Assembly: GCA_905234285.1 (NCBI GenBank)
Contig: CAJOHK010000015.1
Location: forward strand, 1-58,160
DNA length: 58,160 bases
Direction: 5' to 3'
Origin: an uncultured Bacteroidales bacterium
Lineage (GTDB): Bacteria; Bacteroidota; Bacteroidia; Bacteroidales; UBA932
The position numbers and the translations under genes are program-made. The notes beneath the pieces were generated by a model, which saw only the letters and a program-made list of their open reading frames with translations, was not told where the DNA came from and did no database searches. This document shows positions 34,025 to 43,186 of the stretch, piece by piece. Positions within the stretch are counted from its first letter, which is position 1. Every line of letters starts with the position of its first letter.

Positions 34025-36479
34025 TTAGAAGTCTACGTCAATGCCCACGGTAACGGCAAATTTCTTACTCTCCGGCGTGCGGTGGGTCAGGCGCCAGTAG
34101 AAGTCTACGCGCAAGATACGAAGGATGTTGGAGATGCCTACACTAACCTCTACATAGGGGATTTCCAATGTGGAGGCGGTTTCCGGTAGTTTGAAGGGTG
34201 CATTTACCGAGTTGTCCTTGGAGAGGGAGCCCCAGATGCATCGGACCATGGCCACCTCACGCAAGTCAAGCTTTTTCACCCACGGAATTTTGCCCAGGAA
34301 GAAGCCGTTAAAGTTATGCTCGTAATAGCCGGTTATCCACCGGTCCGAGATGAATTCGTAGTAGTCCATACAGGCAGCGGCCGTGCGGTCAAAGAAAAAG
34401 GTCTGGTTACCCTCGTGCAGCTTAAGCATTTGGAAAGGAACACTGCCGAAGATCATGCCGCCTTCGGCGTTGAGCCGGCCGTAACCCAGGGAAAAAGACG
34501 GGGTTTTCCAGACAATCTGGGCACGGAGCCGCCAGTAATCAAAATCGTCCGGGGTAATGCCCTTGAAACCCTTGGTTACATTGATGTAAAACTCCGGGTA
34601 TTTGGAGAACATGTAGGACTTATCGTAGAAGTCGCGGTTCACGCGCTCGTCGGGTCCGGCGATTCTTAGCTCGGCATTGATGACATTGGCCGAAAAGCTT
34701 TCCTGGATGCTGCCGTCGGTCTTGATGAAGGGAACGACGGGATTGCCCCAGATGCGGTAGTGCTTGAGGTGCAGGTTGCCGTTGAGCTGGATGTTGAATT
34801 CCTGGTCGTACTTGACGTCAATCATCTCCATCATGCTCTGCCGGTTGGTGTGATCCGATGTAAAGATGGACGAGAACATGTTCTGGGCCGTGAAAACACC
34901 CGTTCCGCTGCTGAACTGCATGAAGTCCTTTTGGTAGTGGAAGGTAAGCTTGCTGGTTTTTTCGCGGTTGATCATCCATTCCACGTTGACTTCCCATTTG
35001 GGCTTGAGGTCCTTGAATCCCAGGGCAAAGTAGCCGCCAAGCCTTACCTTGGGCCACAGGTATTTGGTGGTGCGACCGCCCAGCTGCATGCGGAAGCCCT
35101 CGGAATCGTTATAGGAGAAGGATCGGGCCCACCGGCCGAATTCCATCTTCCAGGGGCGTACCTCATAGTAGTTGGTAATGAGGGTATAGAAAATCCCGTA
35201 ATTCCACTTGTAGAACGAGGTTTCCTGGAAGTCTTCCACCATGTTGTAGATGCCTTGTTCACGTTTTGTGAGGGCATAGGGACGGGCTGCTTCCCAATAG
35301 GCATCATCGCCGGGAATAACGTCACGCATGACCACCGTATTCTCTGCGGTGAGGGCGTCGGGGTCTTCTACGGGCTTGAACACTGGCTCGTCGTAGTGAA
35401 TGTGCCGGTTGCCCAGGAAAGAGAGGATCCTGGATGAATCACTCACGGCGATGGAGAAATCGATGAACAGGCGCTCATCTCCGTAGAACCATCGGCCATC
35501 TGCCGTGCGGCGGTTGTCAATGTCTATGTTGATGTGCCTGATCCAGTTCACGTTAGAGGCCTTGGACAGCCGGCAATGTACCGAACGGATGCCGAAATCC
35601 TGTGCGTCAATTTGCATCTCTCCGTCCAGGGTGGGGGAGGTGACCAGCTTTTTGGGATGGAAGCGCAGCACATAGGTTTTGCGGTTATCTACGTCCAGGC
35701 TGTCTACCAGGAAGTAATTGTAGAAGATTTGCGAGCTGGTAACGGCCGGATTGGGGATATCCAAGTTAAAGACGCTGATGCTGTTCTTGTAGAAATTGGT
35801 CTTGAGGAGATAGGAGCCGGTAAACTGGCGCAGCATATTATCCTCTTCCAGGCCCGAGATTCGGCTGGCGCGCATCACTTCGCGGTTAAACAAGGGATCC
35901 TTGGAGTGATACATGTCCGAAACATTCTCCGAGATCATGGCGGGGATGAAGGGCTTGCCGGTAATGGCCGAAGTGTCCGAGTACTGCTGCATGAATCCCA
36001 GGTTCTTATTCAGGAACTTGGTTTTGAGGAGCCCCTCCATGTTGGTGATATCCATCTCTATCTTGGAGTAGAGCCGGCTTTCCCAGTCGGGTGCATTGTC
36101 AGGATCGTTTACCTCCAGACTCTTGTCCAGCTTGCGCAGGATGGATTTGATGTACCGGTTGTCGGGCTTTACATAGGCGGCATTGAGCTGCCGGTAATCT
36201 GGTTTTAAAGAAAAATTGAGCTCGGTGAAGGCTCCCTTGTGAACGGGTTTGGACTGGCTCTCGTAGCCAATCATCTGGGCGGTGAGGACCAGGGCATCCG
36301 GCGAGCGGGTTTCCAGGCTGTATCGGCCTTCCAGGTCTGTGGAGATGCCGATAGTGGTGCCGTCAAAGTATACGCCCACAAAGGGGAGTGGCTCGCCGGT
36401 CTCTGCGTCTACTACTTTGCGCAGCCGCTACAAGGGCCACGCAAAGAAATGACAGTATGAGTACCGCCTTCTTTAGCAT
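34025..36479 (-). pseudogene. DUF5686 / carboxypeptidase-regulatory-like outer-membrane protein, frameshifted after the signal peptide
   Basis: The long open part (34025-36379) gives 784 residues: an incomplete CarboxypepD regulatory-like start (GVYFDGTTIGISTDLEGRYS), then a DUF5686 body of TonB-barrel-like beta strands ending in FAVTVGIDVDF. Its first codon is a GTG inside the conserved domain. Upstream, an ATG at 36479 begins a good signal peptide (MLKKAVLILSFLCVALVAAA) in another frame, and the missing domain start RKVVDAETGEPLPFVGVYF is readable in the body frame. A small indel near 36415-36425 separates them. Whether it is a real mutation or a sequence error cannot be settled here. Confidence 0.8.
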
Positions 36480-36502
36480 TGTCCAAATTTAAGAAATAAA
36501 TC

Positions 36503-37306
36503 TTAATTGTACAACAGTCTGATTAGTGCCAGTTTGGATTTTTCCGGAAGAATTCGTGTGAGGAAACCTACGGCGGCATAATCGAGCCGGGGAATGACGC
36601 GGACGGCCATTTTCTTTTTGCGCAACTGCTTTAGGATGGCCTTGGCAATTACAGCGGGGGCCATACCGCCTAATTCGTCTTTCTCTATCTTTTGCAGGTT
36701 CCGTCCCATCTGGGCCTTGTAAGGAGATTGGGCATCCTGGGCGGCAGTCGTGAGCTTGCGGGCTTTTGTAAAGCCGGTGGATACGTCTCCGGGAAGGACG
36801 CTGCAGCATTGGATGCCGGTCCCCTTCAGTTCAAGGGAAAGGGATTCGCTCAAGGAGAGGAGGGCGGCCTTCACCGAGGCATAGAAGCCTTGGAAGGGGA
36901 GCTGCAGGATGGCCATGACAGAAGTGACCGTGATAATGCGGCCGCTGCCTTGCTTACGGAATACGGGCAGACAGGCCTGGATGGTCTTGAGGGCGCCAAA
37001 ATAGTTGGTTTCGAACTGGGCGCGGGCTTCTTCTTCTGTGGTTCCCTCAATGGGGCCGAAGATACCGTTGCCGGCATTGCACACCACCGCATCCAAATGG
37101 CCTTCGGCCTCTACGATTTGCTTCACGACATCGGCCGTTTGGGCGGCATTGTTCACGTCCAGCTGTACGGGCACAATCCCGGGATGGGACGTTTGCACGG
37201 ATCCGCGGCGGCTTCCGGCGTATACTTTCATGCCGGCCTGGGCCAGCAACAGGGCGGTGGCGGCGCCAATTCCGCTGCTCCCGCCGGTGACAAGGACTAT
37301 TTCCAT
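36503..37306 (-). CDS. Short-chain dehydrogenase/reductase
   Basis: The 267-residue protein is a classical SDR: TGGSSGIG (7-14) binds NAD(P), CNAGNG follows, and the catalytic set is Ser in TVTSVMA, Tyr and Lys in YASVK. The long C-terminal extension after the core (ending LPEKSKLALIRLLYN) is hydrophobic and basic, as in lipid-acting SDRs. It overlaps the acyltransferase gene by 10 bp, next to a CDP-alcohol phosphotransferase, so a lipid substrate is likely; the actual one is unknown. Confidence 0.88.
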   Translation of the reverse strand: MEIVLVTGGSSGIGAATALLLAQAGMKVYAGSRRGSVQTSHPGIVPVQLDVNNAAQTADVVKQIVEAEGHLDAVVCNAGNGIFGPIEGTTEEEARAQFETNYFGALKTIQACLPVFRKQGSGRIITVTSVMAILQLPFQGFYASVKAALLSLSESLSLELKGTGIQCCSVLPGDVSTGFTKARKLTTAAQDAQSPYKAQMGRNLQKIEKDELGGMAPAVIAKAILKQLRKKKMAVRVIPRLDYAAVGFLTRILPEKSKLALIRLLYN

Positions 37307-38154
37307 AGATTGGATCTTTTTTCAAAGTGAGTGGGAATGGGCATGTCGTAGACACTGCTGCGAAGGAAATCCTTGAATGCCTCCTCCGGTACGGCGTCCT
37401 GCTGTTCTACCGTGATGGTGGGGCCGATGCCCATGCGTGGATGGGTGCCCCTCTTGTTGTCCAGCTCGTGGAAGAGCCGGGCAAAGCGTACGCGATAATC
37501 CACCAGCCCCAAAGCGTAGTAGAACCAGGAATTATGGCCGAAGAAACGGATGGGGACAATGGGGACGTGGGCCTTGCGGATGAGCTTGATGGCGGCGTCC
37601 TGCCACTCACGCTCGCTCAGGGACCAGTGCTCCCGGGGTTTTAAATCGGCCACGGCACCCGAAGGGAACAGGGCCAGCGGCTCTCCTGAACGAATTTGCA
37701 GCAGCGCGTTTTTGACGCCGTTGATGCTGGTAGAAGTGGCTCCCGTGCGCTTGGACAACGTGGGATTCACAGAGATGAAATTGGGCGCCAGCCCGTGGAT
37801 CCACATGAGCATCTCGTTCACCATGACCTTGGTGTTGGGACGCACGTGGCCCAGGATGTCCACCAGGACCATCCCGTCCAGGTGCCCGTATACATGATTG
37901 GCTATGACAATAAAGGGTCCCTCCGGGAACGCCAGCCTTTCCGGATTGCCAATGAGGAAATCCAGGTCAAAATAGTCCAGAAGGGCTTTTGCAAAGTCGG
38001 GGCCCGGGGGAATGCCCAAATCCTCTACGTGCTGGTGAGCATTGTTCACATGGTAGATTCCGGTAACAGCAAGTGCCACCTTGTAAAGCAGTTTTCCCCA
38101 TCTTCCTTTGAAAATAGGGGATAAATCGGCGGCTTGCTCTGCTGTAATGACCAT
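37297..38154 (-). CDS. PlsC-like lysophospholipid acyltransferase family protein
   Basis: The 285-residue protein has the acyltransferase block NHVYGHLDG (86-94), an Hx5D variant of the usual Hx4D, then FPSGAVAD as the glycerophosphate-binding FPEG equivalent and VPIVPIRFFG. The family transfers acyl groups onto lysophosphatidate or related acceptors at the inner membrane. A hydrophobic region is near residues 20-35. It sits between an SDR (10-bp overlap) and a CDP-alcohol phosphotransferase (3 bp), suggesting one lipid-synthesis operon. Confidence 0.85.
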   Translation of the reverse strand: MVITAEQAADLSPIFKGRWGKLLYKVALAVTGIYHVNNAHQHVEDLGIPPGPDFAKALLDYFDLDFLIGNPERLAFPEGPFIVIANHVYGHLDGMVLVDILGHVRPNTKVMVNEMLMWIHGLAPNFISVNPTLSKRTGATSTSINGVKNALLQIRSGEPLALFPSGAVADLKPREHWSLSEREWQDAAIKLIRKAHVPIVPIRFFGHNSWFYYALGLVDYRVRFARLFHELDNKRGTHPRMGIGPTITVEQQDAVPEEAFKDFLRSSVYDMPIPTHFEKRSNLWK

Positions 38155-38157
38155 GGG

Positions 38158-38871
38158 CTATTCTTTTTCCTGCTTTTTGGGCGGGTCTATTTTGGAATAG
38201 TACTTGGCATCCCGGAAGAAACTCACCAGATAGAAGACGATGATGATAACGGCAACTGCTACGGCAATGTAGTCAAAGAGGCCGATCATGAAGTCGTTGT
38301 GGAAAATCGTCATGGGTTTCTTCCATTTGCTCAGCCAGGGAATGTAGATAAAGGCGATGTTTACGAGAATGAGCAAAAGCCGGAACTCGGTGGGTCCCAG
38401 GCCGCCATAAGTAAGGCGCATTTCTCCCTTGAGGTGGCAGTCTATGTAAACATAGATGCTAATCATGAAATAGGCTACCAGGGCCAGCATGGCAAAACTC
38501 ATGTTAACCAATGGACTACAGCCCACGCCGATGAACATGATGGTCTCGTTGATGATATCAACGTTATGGTCGATGAAGAAGCCATAAGTTTTGCGCTGGG
38601 TATTGCGCACGCGGGCCAGGCTTCCGTCCAGGGAATCGCCGAACCAGTTGATGACCAAGCCCAGGCAGGAAAGCCACAGCCAGTTGAGATTAAGGTTGGA
38701 AAGACAATAGCCTGCGGCCATCACCAGTGATCCCAGAAAGCCTACAAGGGTTAACATATCGGAAGTGACCCACGCCGGCATACGCTCGGCCAGCCACACC
38801 AGAACTTTTTTCTCATATTGGCTCAGCAGAGAGGTTTGTATGCGCCGGGCCTGTTTCTTCTCTTCACTCAT
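38158..38871 (-). CDS. CDP-alcohol phosphatidyltransferase family protein
   Basis: From ATG 38871 the protein has 237 residues and about six membrane segments. The signature DSLDGSLAR, then GFFIDHNVD supplies the metal-binding Asp79, Asp82, Asp101 and Asp105. The family joins a CDP-activated lipid or head group to an alcohol acceptor. It is longer at both ends than PgsA and lacks features that fix the alcohol; serine, inositol or glycerol phosphate are all possible. It leads the SDR/acyltransferase transcript and is divergent from the DUF5715 gene. Confidence 0.88.
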   Translation of the reverse strand: MSEEKKQARRIQTSLLSQYEKKVLVWLAERMPAWVTSDMLTLVGFLGSLVMAAGYCLSNLNLNWLWLSCLGLVINWFGDSLDGSLARVRNTQRKTYGFFIDHNVDIINETIMFIGVGCSPLVNMSFAMLALVAYFMISIYVYIDCHLKGEMRLTYGGLGPTEFRLLLILVNIAFIYIPWLSKWKKPMTIFHNDFMIGLFDYIAVAVAVIIIVFYLVSFFRDAKYYSKIDPPKKQEKE

Positions 38872-38941
38872 AATGTGTGTACACGTCATTTCAATCGTAC
38901 AAAAATAAACATTTTTCGTCAATTATTATTAAATTAGCAGC

Positions 38942-39649
38942 ATGAAAGTGACACGTATCATTGTTTGTATAGTGGCTGGCCTTCTTCTGGTATCGGCTGG
39001 TATTTATGGTCTCTTCTTCCTTCGCAGCCGCATGGAGGAAAAGCGGTGGCTGGCCCTGGGCCCCATCGAGAATCATCCGGTGCGTATCTATGACGTAAAA
39101 TTTGCCCGGGAATTCAATGATATGAACAAGAAGCAACTGGAGGTGGCCCAGGCCATTGGCGTCCCTCCGGTGGCCGACAGAGAAGCCGCCGAGCATCTCA
39201 AAAGCCGTCTGGTAAAGCTGGAAGATACCGACACCTACGTCATCGGGGAGCTGTCACATTCTATCCCGTATCTCATCCCTTCGGCCAAGGAATTGCTGGA
39301 CCTCATCGGCAAGAATTTTCAGGATTCCCTGGCATCCAAAGGCCTCAATCCCAATAAACTGGTAGTCTCTTCCGTCCTCAGGACAGAGGCCGATATCAAG
39401 AGCCTCCGCAAGGGCAACCTCAACGCCTCGGAGAATTCTACCCACCGTTACGGCACCACCTTCGACCTTTCCTACTGGCGTTATGTCAAGGTGCCCGACC
39501 TTCGCGGAAGACCCTACGAAGATGTCCCGCCCGAGTATCTCCGGGCAGTGCTGAGTCAGGTGCTCAAGGATTTACACGACCAGCCGGGCCTGTGCTATAT
39601 CAAGTACGAGAAAAAGCAGTCCTGCTTCCACATTACTGTTCGGCGCTAG
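38942..39649 (+). CDS. DUF5715-family membrane-anchored protein, M15-peptidase-like
   Basis: The 235-residue protein has one N-terminal membrane segment (about 7-27) and a periplasmic domain. STHRYGTTFDLS with His168 and Asp175, plus FHI with His230, is the spacing of the zinc ligands of M15 D-Ala-D-Ala peptidases (HxxxxxxD and a late His), and VSSVLRTEADIKSLRKGN resembles the substrate-side strand. A peptidoglycan-related hydrolase is therefore plausible, but not proven. The 3' end overlaps the convergent glsB-like gene by 17 bp. Confidence 0.8.
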   Translation: MKVTRIIVCIVAGLLLVSAGIYGLFFLRSRMEEKRWLALGPIENHPVRIYDVKFAREFNDMNKKQLEVAQAIGVPPVADREAAEHLKSRLVKLEDTDTYVIGELSHSIPYLIPSAKELLDLIGKNFQDSLASKGLNPNKLVVSSVLRTEADIKSLRKGNLNASENSTHRYGTTFDLSYWRYVKVPDLRGRPYEDVPPEYLRAVLSQVLKDLHDQPGLCYIKYEKKQSCFHITVRR

Positions 39650-40634
39650 CCGCTTTCTTCTTTTTTGAGAAGCGCTTGAGGATGTCCCGCATGTGCTTCC
39701 AGCCCAACGCCATGAAGCTGAGGGAATGCCGTTGGATTTTTTCCGGGTACATCTGTGTAAAGTCTATCAGGATGCCTGAATCATAGACATCGGCAAACTC
39801 GTCGTTGATACCCGTCCCAAAATAGATCATGGAAGGCGACAGGTTCATATAGGTGTTTACCAGCGGGGGAATGAATACACCGTGTTGTTGAACCTCGGCC
39901 TTGAGGATACGGTAGCCTTCCTTAAAATCTTTTCCCTTGAACAGCTTGGAATACGTTTTGGGATCTTTTACTTTAACTTCCTTGCGAATGTGGATGAGGC
40001 GGCTCTTTTTGCCGAAATACTTGTGCAGGAAGTACTGGATGAGTTCGCGTGCGGGCTCCGGATACTCGGGATAAATGGTGGCTTTGCCAAAGAAATATTT
40101 GATGCGTTTTTTATAGAGCACGCCCAGGGCGGCAATGCCGTCGAACAGATTGTCCAGTGCGTACAGACTCTTGGCTCCGGCCTTGGAGCTCTGATACTCC
40201 ACCGATACAAAACTGCGTCCCAATTCCAGCGTGTGGGGCAAATAATCCCGCATAAACTTGTGCGAGAATTCGAACATGTGGGCCGATGTGAGGATGGGTT
40301 GGCCGTTCTTGTCAAAAACGGCCTCGTCGCATAGGCAGAAGCGATATCCGCCAATGATTTCCTGGGCCTCGGGATCCCACAGGACCAGCTGCTTGTACCC
40401 ATAGGCGGGATCCGTGTCAAACTTATCAATGTCAAGGGACTCTCCGGTGCCGCCGCCGTCGTTGCGGAAGGCAATTTCCCTTAACCGGCCGATTTCACGG
40501 ATGACATTCACGGCTTCCGGGCCCACTACATACAGTTCATTACTGGCACGGTTGGTGGTGCGGAGCAAGGTTTCCGGGGTTAGCTCGGCCTTGAGGAGGT
40601 CTCTTTGGACAGGATCTATGATGGGCTTTTTCAT
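39633..40634 (-). CDS. glsB: GNAT-type N-acyltransferase, glycine-lipid synthesis (GlsB-like)
   Basis: The 333-residue protein is an ornithine-lipid/hemolysin-type GNAT: REIAFRNDGGGTGESLDIDKFD, GGYRFCLCDEAVF, LELGRSFVSVEYQ and LVNTYMNLSPSM are family blocks. In Bacteroides thetaiotaomicron the adjacent pair GlsB (N-acylation of glycine) and GlsA (O-acylation) makes glycine lipids; this gene is next to a GlsA-like gene (3 bp), so the same pathway is inferred. The C-terminus is very basic (KRFSKKKKAA), suitable for membrane contact. Confidence 0.8.
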   Translation of the reverse strand: MKKPIIDPVQRDLLKAELTPETLLRTTNRASNELYVVGPEAVNVIREIGRLREIAFRNDGGGTGESLDIDKFDTDPAYGYKQLVLWDPEAQEIIGGYRFCLCDEAVFDKNGQPILTSAHMFEFSHKFMRDYLPHTLELGRSFVSVEYQSSKAGAKSLYALDNLFDGIAALGVLYKKRIKYFFGKATIYPEYPEPARELIQYFLHKYFGKKSRLIHIRKEVKVKDPKTYSKLFKGKDFKEGYRILKAEVQQHGVFIPPLVNTYMNLSPSMIYFGTGINDEFADVYDSGILIDFTQMYPEKIQRHSLSFMALGWKHMRDILKRFSKKKKAASAEQ

Positions 40635-40637
40635 GGG

Positions 40638-41453
40638 TTACAGCGAGTATACAAGTTCTTTTACCCAGGCGGCCCACTCGGCCGGACGGCGGGAGTTGTC
40701 AAAGGTGGTCCAGGGAATGGGTTTCCCAATGACCATACGGTAGGTTTTGTTACGGGTGCGTTTGAGTTCATCTACCAGCAGCAGGGTAGAGAGCGGCACT
40801 TTTTTATTGATGCCGGTAACGCTGCCCAGCCAGTCCAGGAAGTAAAAACGCCAGGTGTTGCGGCCATAAAAGTGTACGGGGACGACATCCCGCTGGAACT
40901 GGACGCTCTTGGTTACAAAGGTTTTATGCCACTCGACATCCTGGATTTTTCCATGCTTGCGGCGGGAAACCCGGCCGGCCGGATACAGAATCATGCTGGC
41001 GTTGCTGCCGAAGATGGCATCTGTCTGCTGGGAAAGGGAACGGTAACTGGCATCCTTGGTGACCCTCAGTTTGTCTACGGCTACAAAGCAACTGCGCAGG
41101 GGTTTCAATTCCATGAGCAGTTCGTTGGCCATGATGCGTACCTCGCCGTTTAGATGCCGGCCAAAGACATACAGGAGGGCCAGGGAGTCGTTGCCGCCCT
41201 GGGAATGGTTGGCTACAATGGTGTATCGGCCATTCTTGTCAAGGTTCTCCAGGCCTTCTACCTGCACTTTTACGTTGAGGTAATTCCTGGATGTGTCCTC
41301 GGCGAAGTCTATGCCCGTGAAACCGCGGTCGATGCACTTGTTTAACCATTTTTCATGCAGGATGTGGCGGGCCAGCCAAATGGCCCACCCGGGAACCTTG
41401 TTTCCCAGGCGGTCTCTCAAGAGACGTTCCACACTTACATACTTGTCTTCCAT
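40638..41453 (-). CDS. glsA: O-acyltransferase, glycine-lipid synthesis (GlsA-like)
   Basis: I prefer ATG 41453 (MEDKYVSVERLLRDRL, 271 residues); an ATG five codons upstream (41468) is also open. The protein has the acyltransferase block VANHSQGGNDS (an Hx5D form), YPAGRVSRR as the FPEG-like acceptor site and VVPVHFYGRNTWRFYF. It would add the second acyl chain, through an ester, to the acyl-glycine made by the neighbouring GNAT. The gene order matches the B. thetaiotaomicron gls locus. It is divergent from the GtrA gene. Confidence 0.8.
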   Translation of the reverse strand: MEDKYVSVERLLRDRLGNKVPGWAIWLARHILHEKWLNKCIDRGFTGIDFAEDTSRNYLNVKVQVEGLENLDKNGRYTIVANHSQGGNDSLALLYVFGRHLNGEVRIMANELLMELKPLRSCFVAVDKLRVTKDASYRSLSQQTDAIFGSNASMILYPAGRVSRRKHGKIQDVEWHKTFVTKSVQFQRDVVPVHFYGRNTWRFYFLDWLGSVTGINKKVPLSTLLLVDELKRTRNKTYRMVIGKPIPWTTFDNSRRPAEWAAWVKELVYSL

Positions 41454-41522
41454 TCTTCCGTAAAACATGCTAATTTACTTCAATTTTGCGACAAATACAA
41501 AAATTTGTAACTTTGCTGGACT

Positions 41523-41990
41523 ATGAGCCGAAGTTGGAAAGAAATCCTTACGAAGTTTGCGATGTTTTCTGTAACCAGCGTTGCAGGAACCATCGTAGAC
41601 CTGGTGTTTCACTGGGCTCTGAGCGCCTATGTTTTCCGGGGCAATTACTGGGGCAGTTTCTGGGTGGCACCCACTATTTCCTTCGAGTTGTCGGCCGTTA
41701 CCAACTTCCTTATCGCCTATTTCTTTGTTTGGAAAGAGCGCATCAGCCAGCGTTCCGTGCGCTCATTCTGGCGCCATTTTGCCGCCTATAATGCGGCTAC
41801 CATCGGCGCATTCCTCATTAAACTTATGGCCATGCAGGGCTTCCATTTCCTGTTTGTGAGCCTGTGCTGGCTGCAGGAATGGTCGTTTGAACCGGCCCTG
41901 TGCAACCTGCTGGGCATGTGCTTCTCGGGCGTGTTCAATTTCTACATGAGCGAGTTTGTTATCTTTAATAAGAAGAAACCCGAAGAATGA
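41523..41990 (+). CDS. GtrA-family membrane protein
   Basis: The 155-residue protein has four membrane segments, and a GtrA pattern: KFAMFSVTSVAGTIVDLVFHW in segment 1, ELSAVTNFLIAYFFVWKER between 2 and 3, and FSGVFNFYMSEFVIFN at the end. GtrA proteins are thought to flip or translocate glycosyl-lipid carriers for cell-surface polysaccharide modification. It overlaps the M23 peptidase gene by 4 bp; no glycosyltransferase is adjacent. Confidence 0.88.
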   Translation: MSRSWKEILTKFAMFSVTSVAGTIVDLVFHWALSAYVFRGNYWGSFWVAPTISFELSAVTNFLIAYFFVWKERISQRSVRSFWRHFAAYNAATIGAFLIKLMAMQGFHFLFVSLCWLQEWSFEPALCNLLGMCFSGVFNFYMSEFVIFNKKKPEE

Positions 41991-43186
41991 GACGGCGGCT
42001 GTTTTTTTATCTGCTGGTGTTCCTCCTGGTTTGCGCCTGCGGGCAAAACGGACACAAGGAACAGGAAGCAGAGACGATCTCGCAAAAGGATACCGTTTAT
42101 CCGCTGGGCTTTTGCACCGATTCGTTCAGGGTGGTATCCGGAAAAATAGCCAACGGTGACAACTTTGTGGCCTGGGTGAGCCGTCTGGGTCTGGCTCCCG
42201 AGAAAGCCCATGCGCTTACCGCCGCCTGCGATACTGTCTTCGATGTAAGGAAACTCCGCGCTGGCAACAGCTGGAAGGCTTATTACAGGGATTCCGTTGC
42301 GCTAGATTATATTGTCTACGACAACAGCCGGGTGCAGCAAACCGTTTTCTGCTGTGCCGATTCCCTGGCAGTGTGGAAATACCGTAAACCCGTAGAGACC
42401 GTGGAAAAGCGGGCCGATGTCACCATCAACTCGTCTTTATGGAACGACATGATGGCCGCCGGCGCTTCGCCCGACCTCATTCTCCTGCTCTCTGACATCT
42501 ATGCCTGGACGGTGGATTTCTTCGGCCTTCAAAAAGGCGACCGTTTCCGTCTGGTCTATCTGGAAAACCGCTGTGAGGGCGAGTCAGTGGGCATCGCGCA
42601 CGTTCAGTTTGCCCAGTTTATCCGGGACACCACCTGCCTCTCGGCCCTCTATTTTGACCAGGGCGACGGGGGCAATACTTATTGGAACGAGAAAGGAGAG
42701 AGCTTGCGCAAGGCCTTCTTAAAGGCCCCGCTCAAATTTACCCGTATCTCTTCCGGTTATTCCCTGCACCGTCTCCACCCCGTACATGGCGTGGTGCGCC
42801 CCCACACTGGGGTGGACTATGCGGCGCCTACGGGCACTCCCGTCATGAGTATCGGCGACGGAACGGTAATCAGTGCAGGCTGGGGAAGCGGTGGCGCCGG
42901 CAATACCGTGAAGGTGCGCCACAATTCGGTGTACACCACTGCCTATCTGCATTTGTCCAAGATTGCCGTGAAGGCGGGTCAGCGCGTGTCCCAGGGGCAG
43001 GTTATCGGCTATGTGGGCATGACGGGAACCGCTACCGGTCCTCATCTGGATTTCCGCGTATGGAAGAATGGCTCGCCCGTGAATCCGCTTAAGCTGGAAT
43101 CGCCGCCTGCAGAGCCTATCCAGGCCCAGAATCGTCCTGCCCTGGATTCCTTATTTCACCACTACACCCGGAATATCCTCCCATAG
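41987..43186 (+). CDS. M23-family (LytM) metallopeptidase lipoprotein
   Basis: The 399-residue protein has a lipoprotein signal (LLVCACGQ) and a C-terminal LytM domain: HTGVDYAAPTGTPVMS supplies the first His and Asp, AYLHLS and HLDFRVW the later His residues. The N-terminal half resembles the LysM-like/OapA region of MepM-type endopeptidases. It probably cuts peptidoglycan cross-links. It is coupled to the GtrA gene upstream, and its 3' end overlaps umuC on the other strand by 36 bp. Confidence 0.9.
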   Translation: MRRRLFFYLLVFLLVCACGQNGHKEQEAETISQKDTVYPLGFCTDSFRVVSGKIANGDNFVAWVSRLGLAPEKAHALTAACDTVFDVRKLRAGNSWKAYYRDSVALDYIVYDNSRVQQTVFCCADSLAVWKYRKPVETVEKRADVTINSSLWNDMMAAGASPDLILLLSDIYAWTVDFFGLQKGDRFRLVYLENRCEGESVGIAHVQFAQFIRDTTCLSALYFDQGDGGNTYWNEKGESLRKAFLKAPLKFTRISSGYSLHRLHPVHGVVRPHTGVDYAAPTGTPVMSIGDGTVISAGWGSGGAGNTVKVRHNSVYTTAYLHLSKIAVKAGQRVSQGQVIGYVGMTGTATGPHLDFRVWKNGSPVNPLKLESPPAEPIQAQNRPALDSLFHHYTRNILP

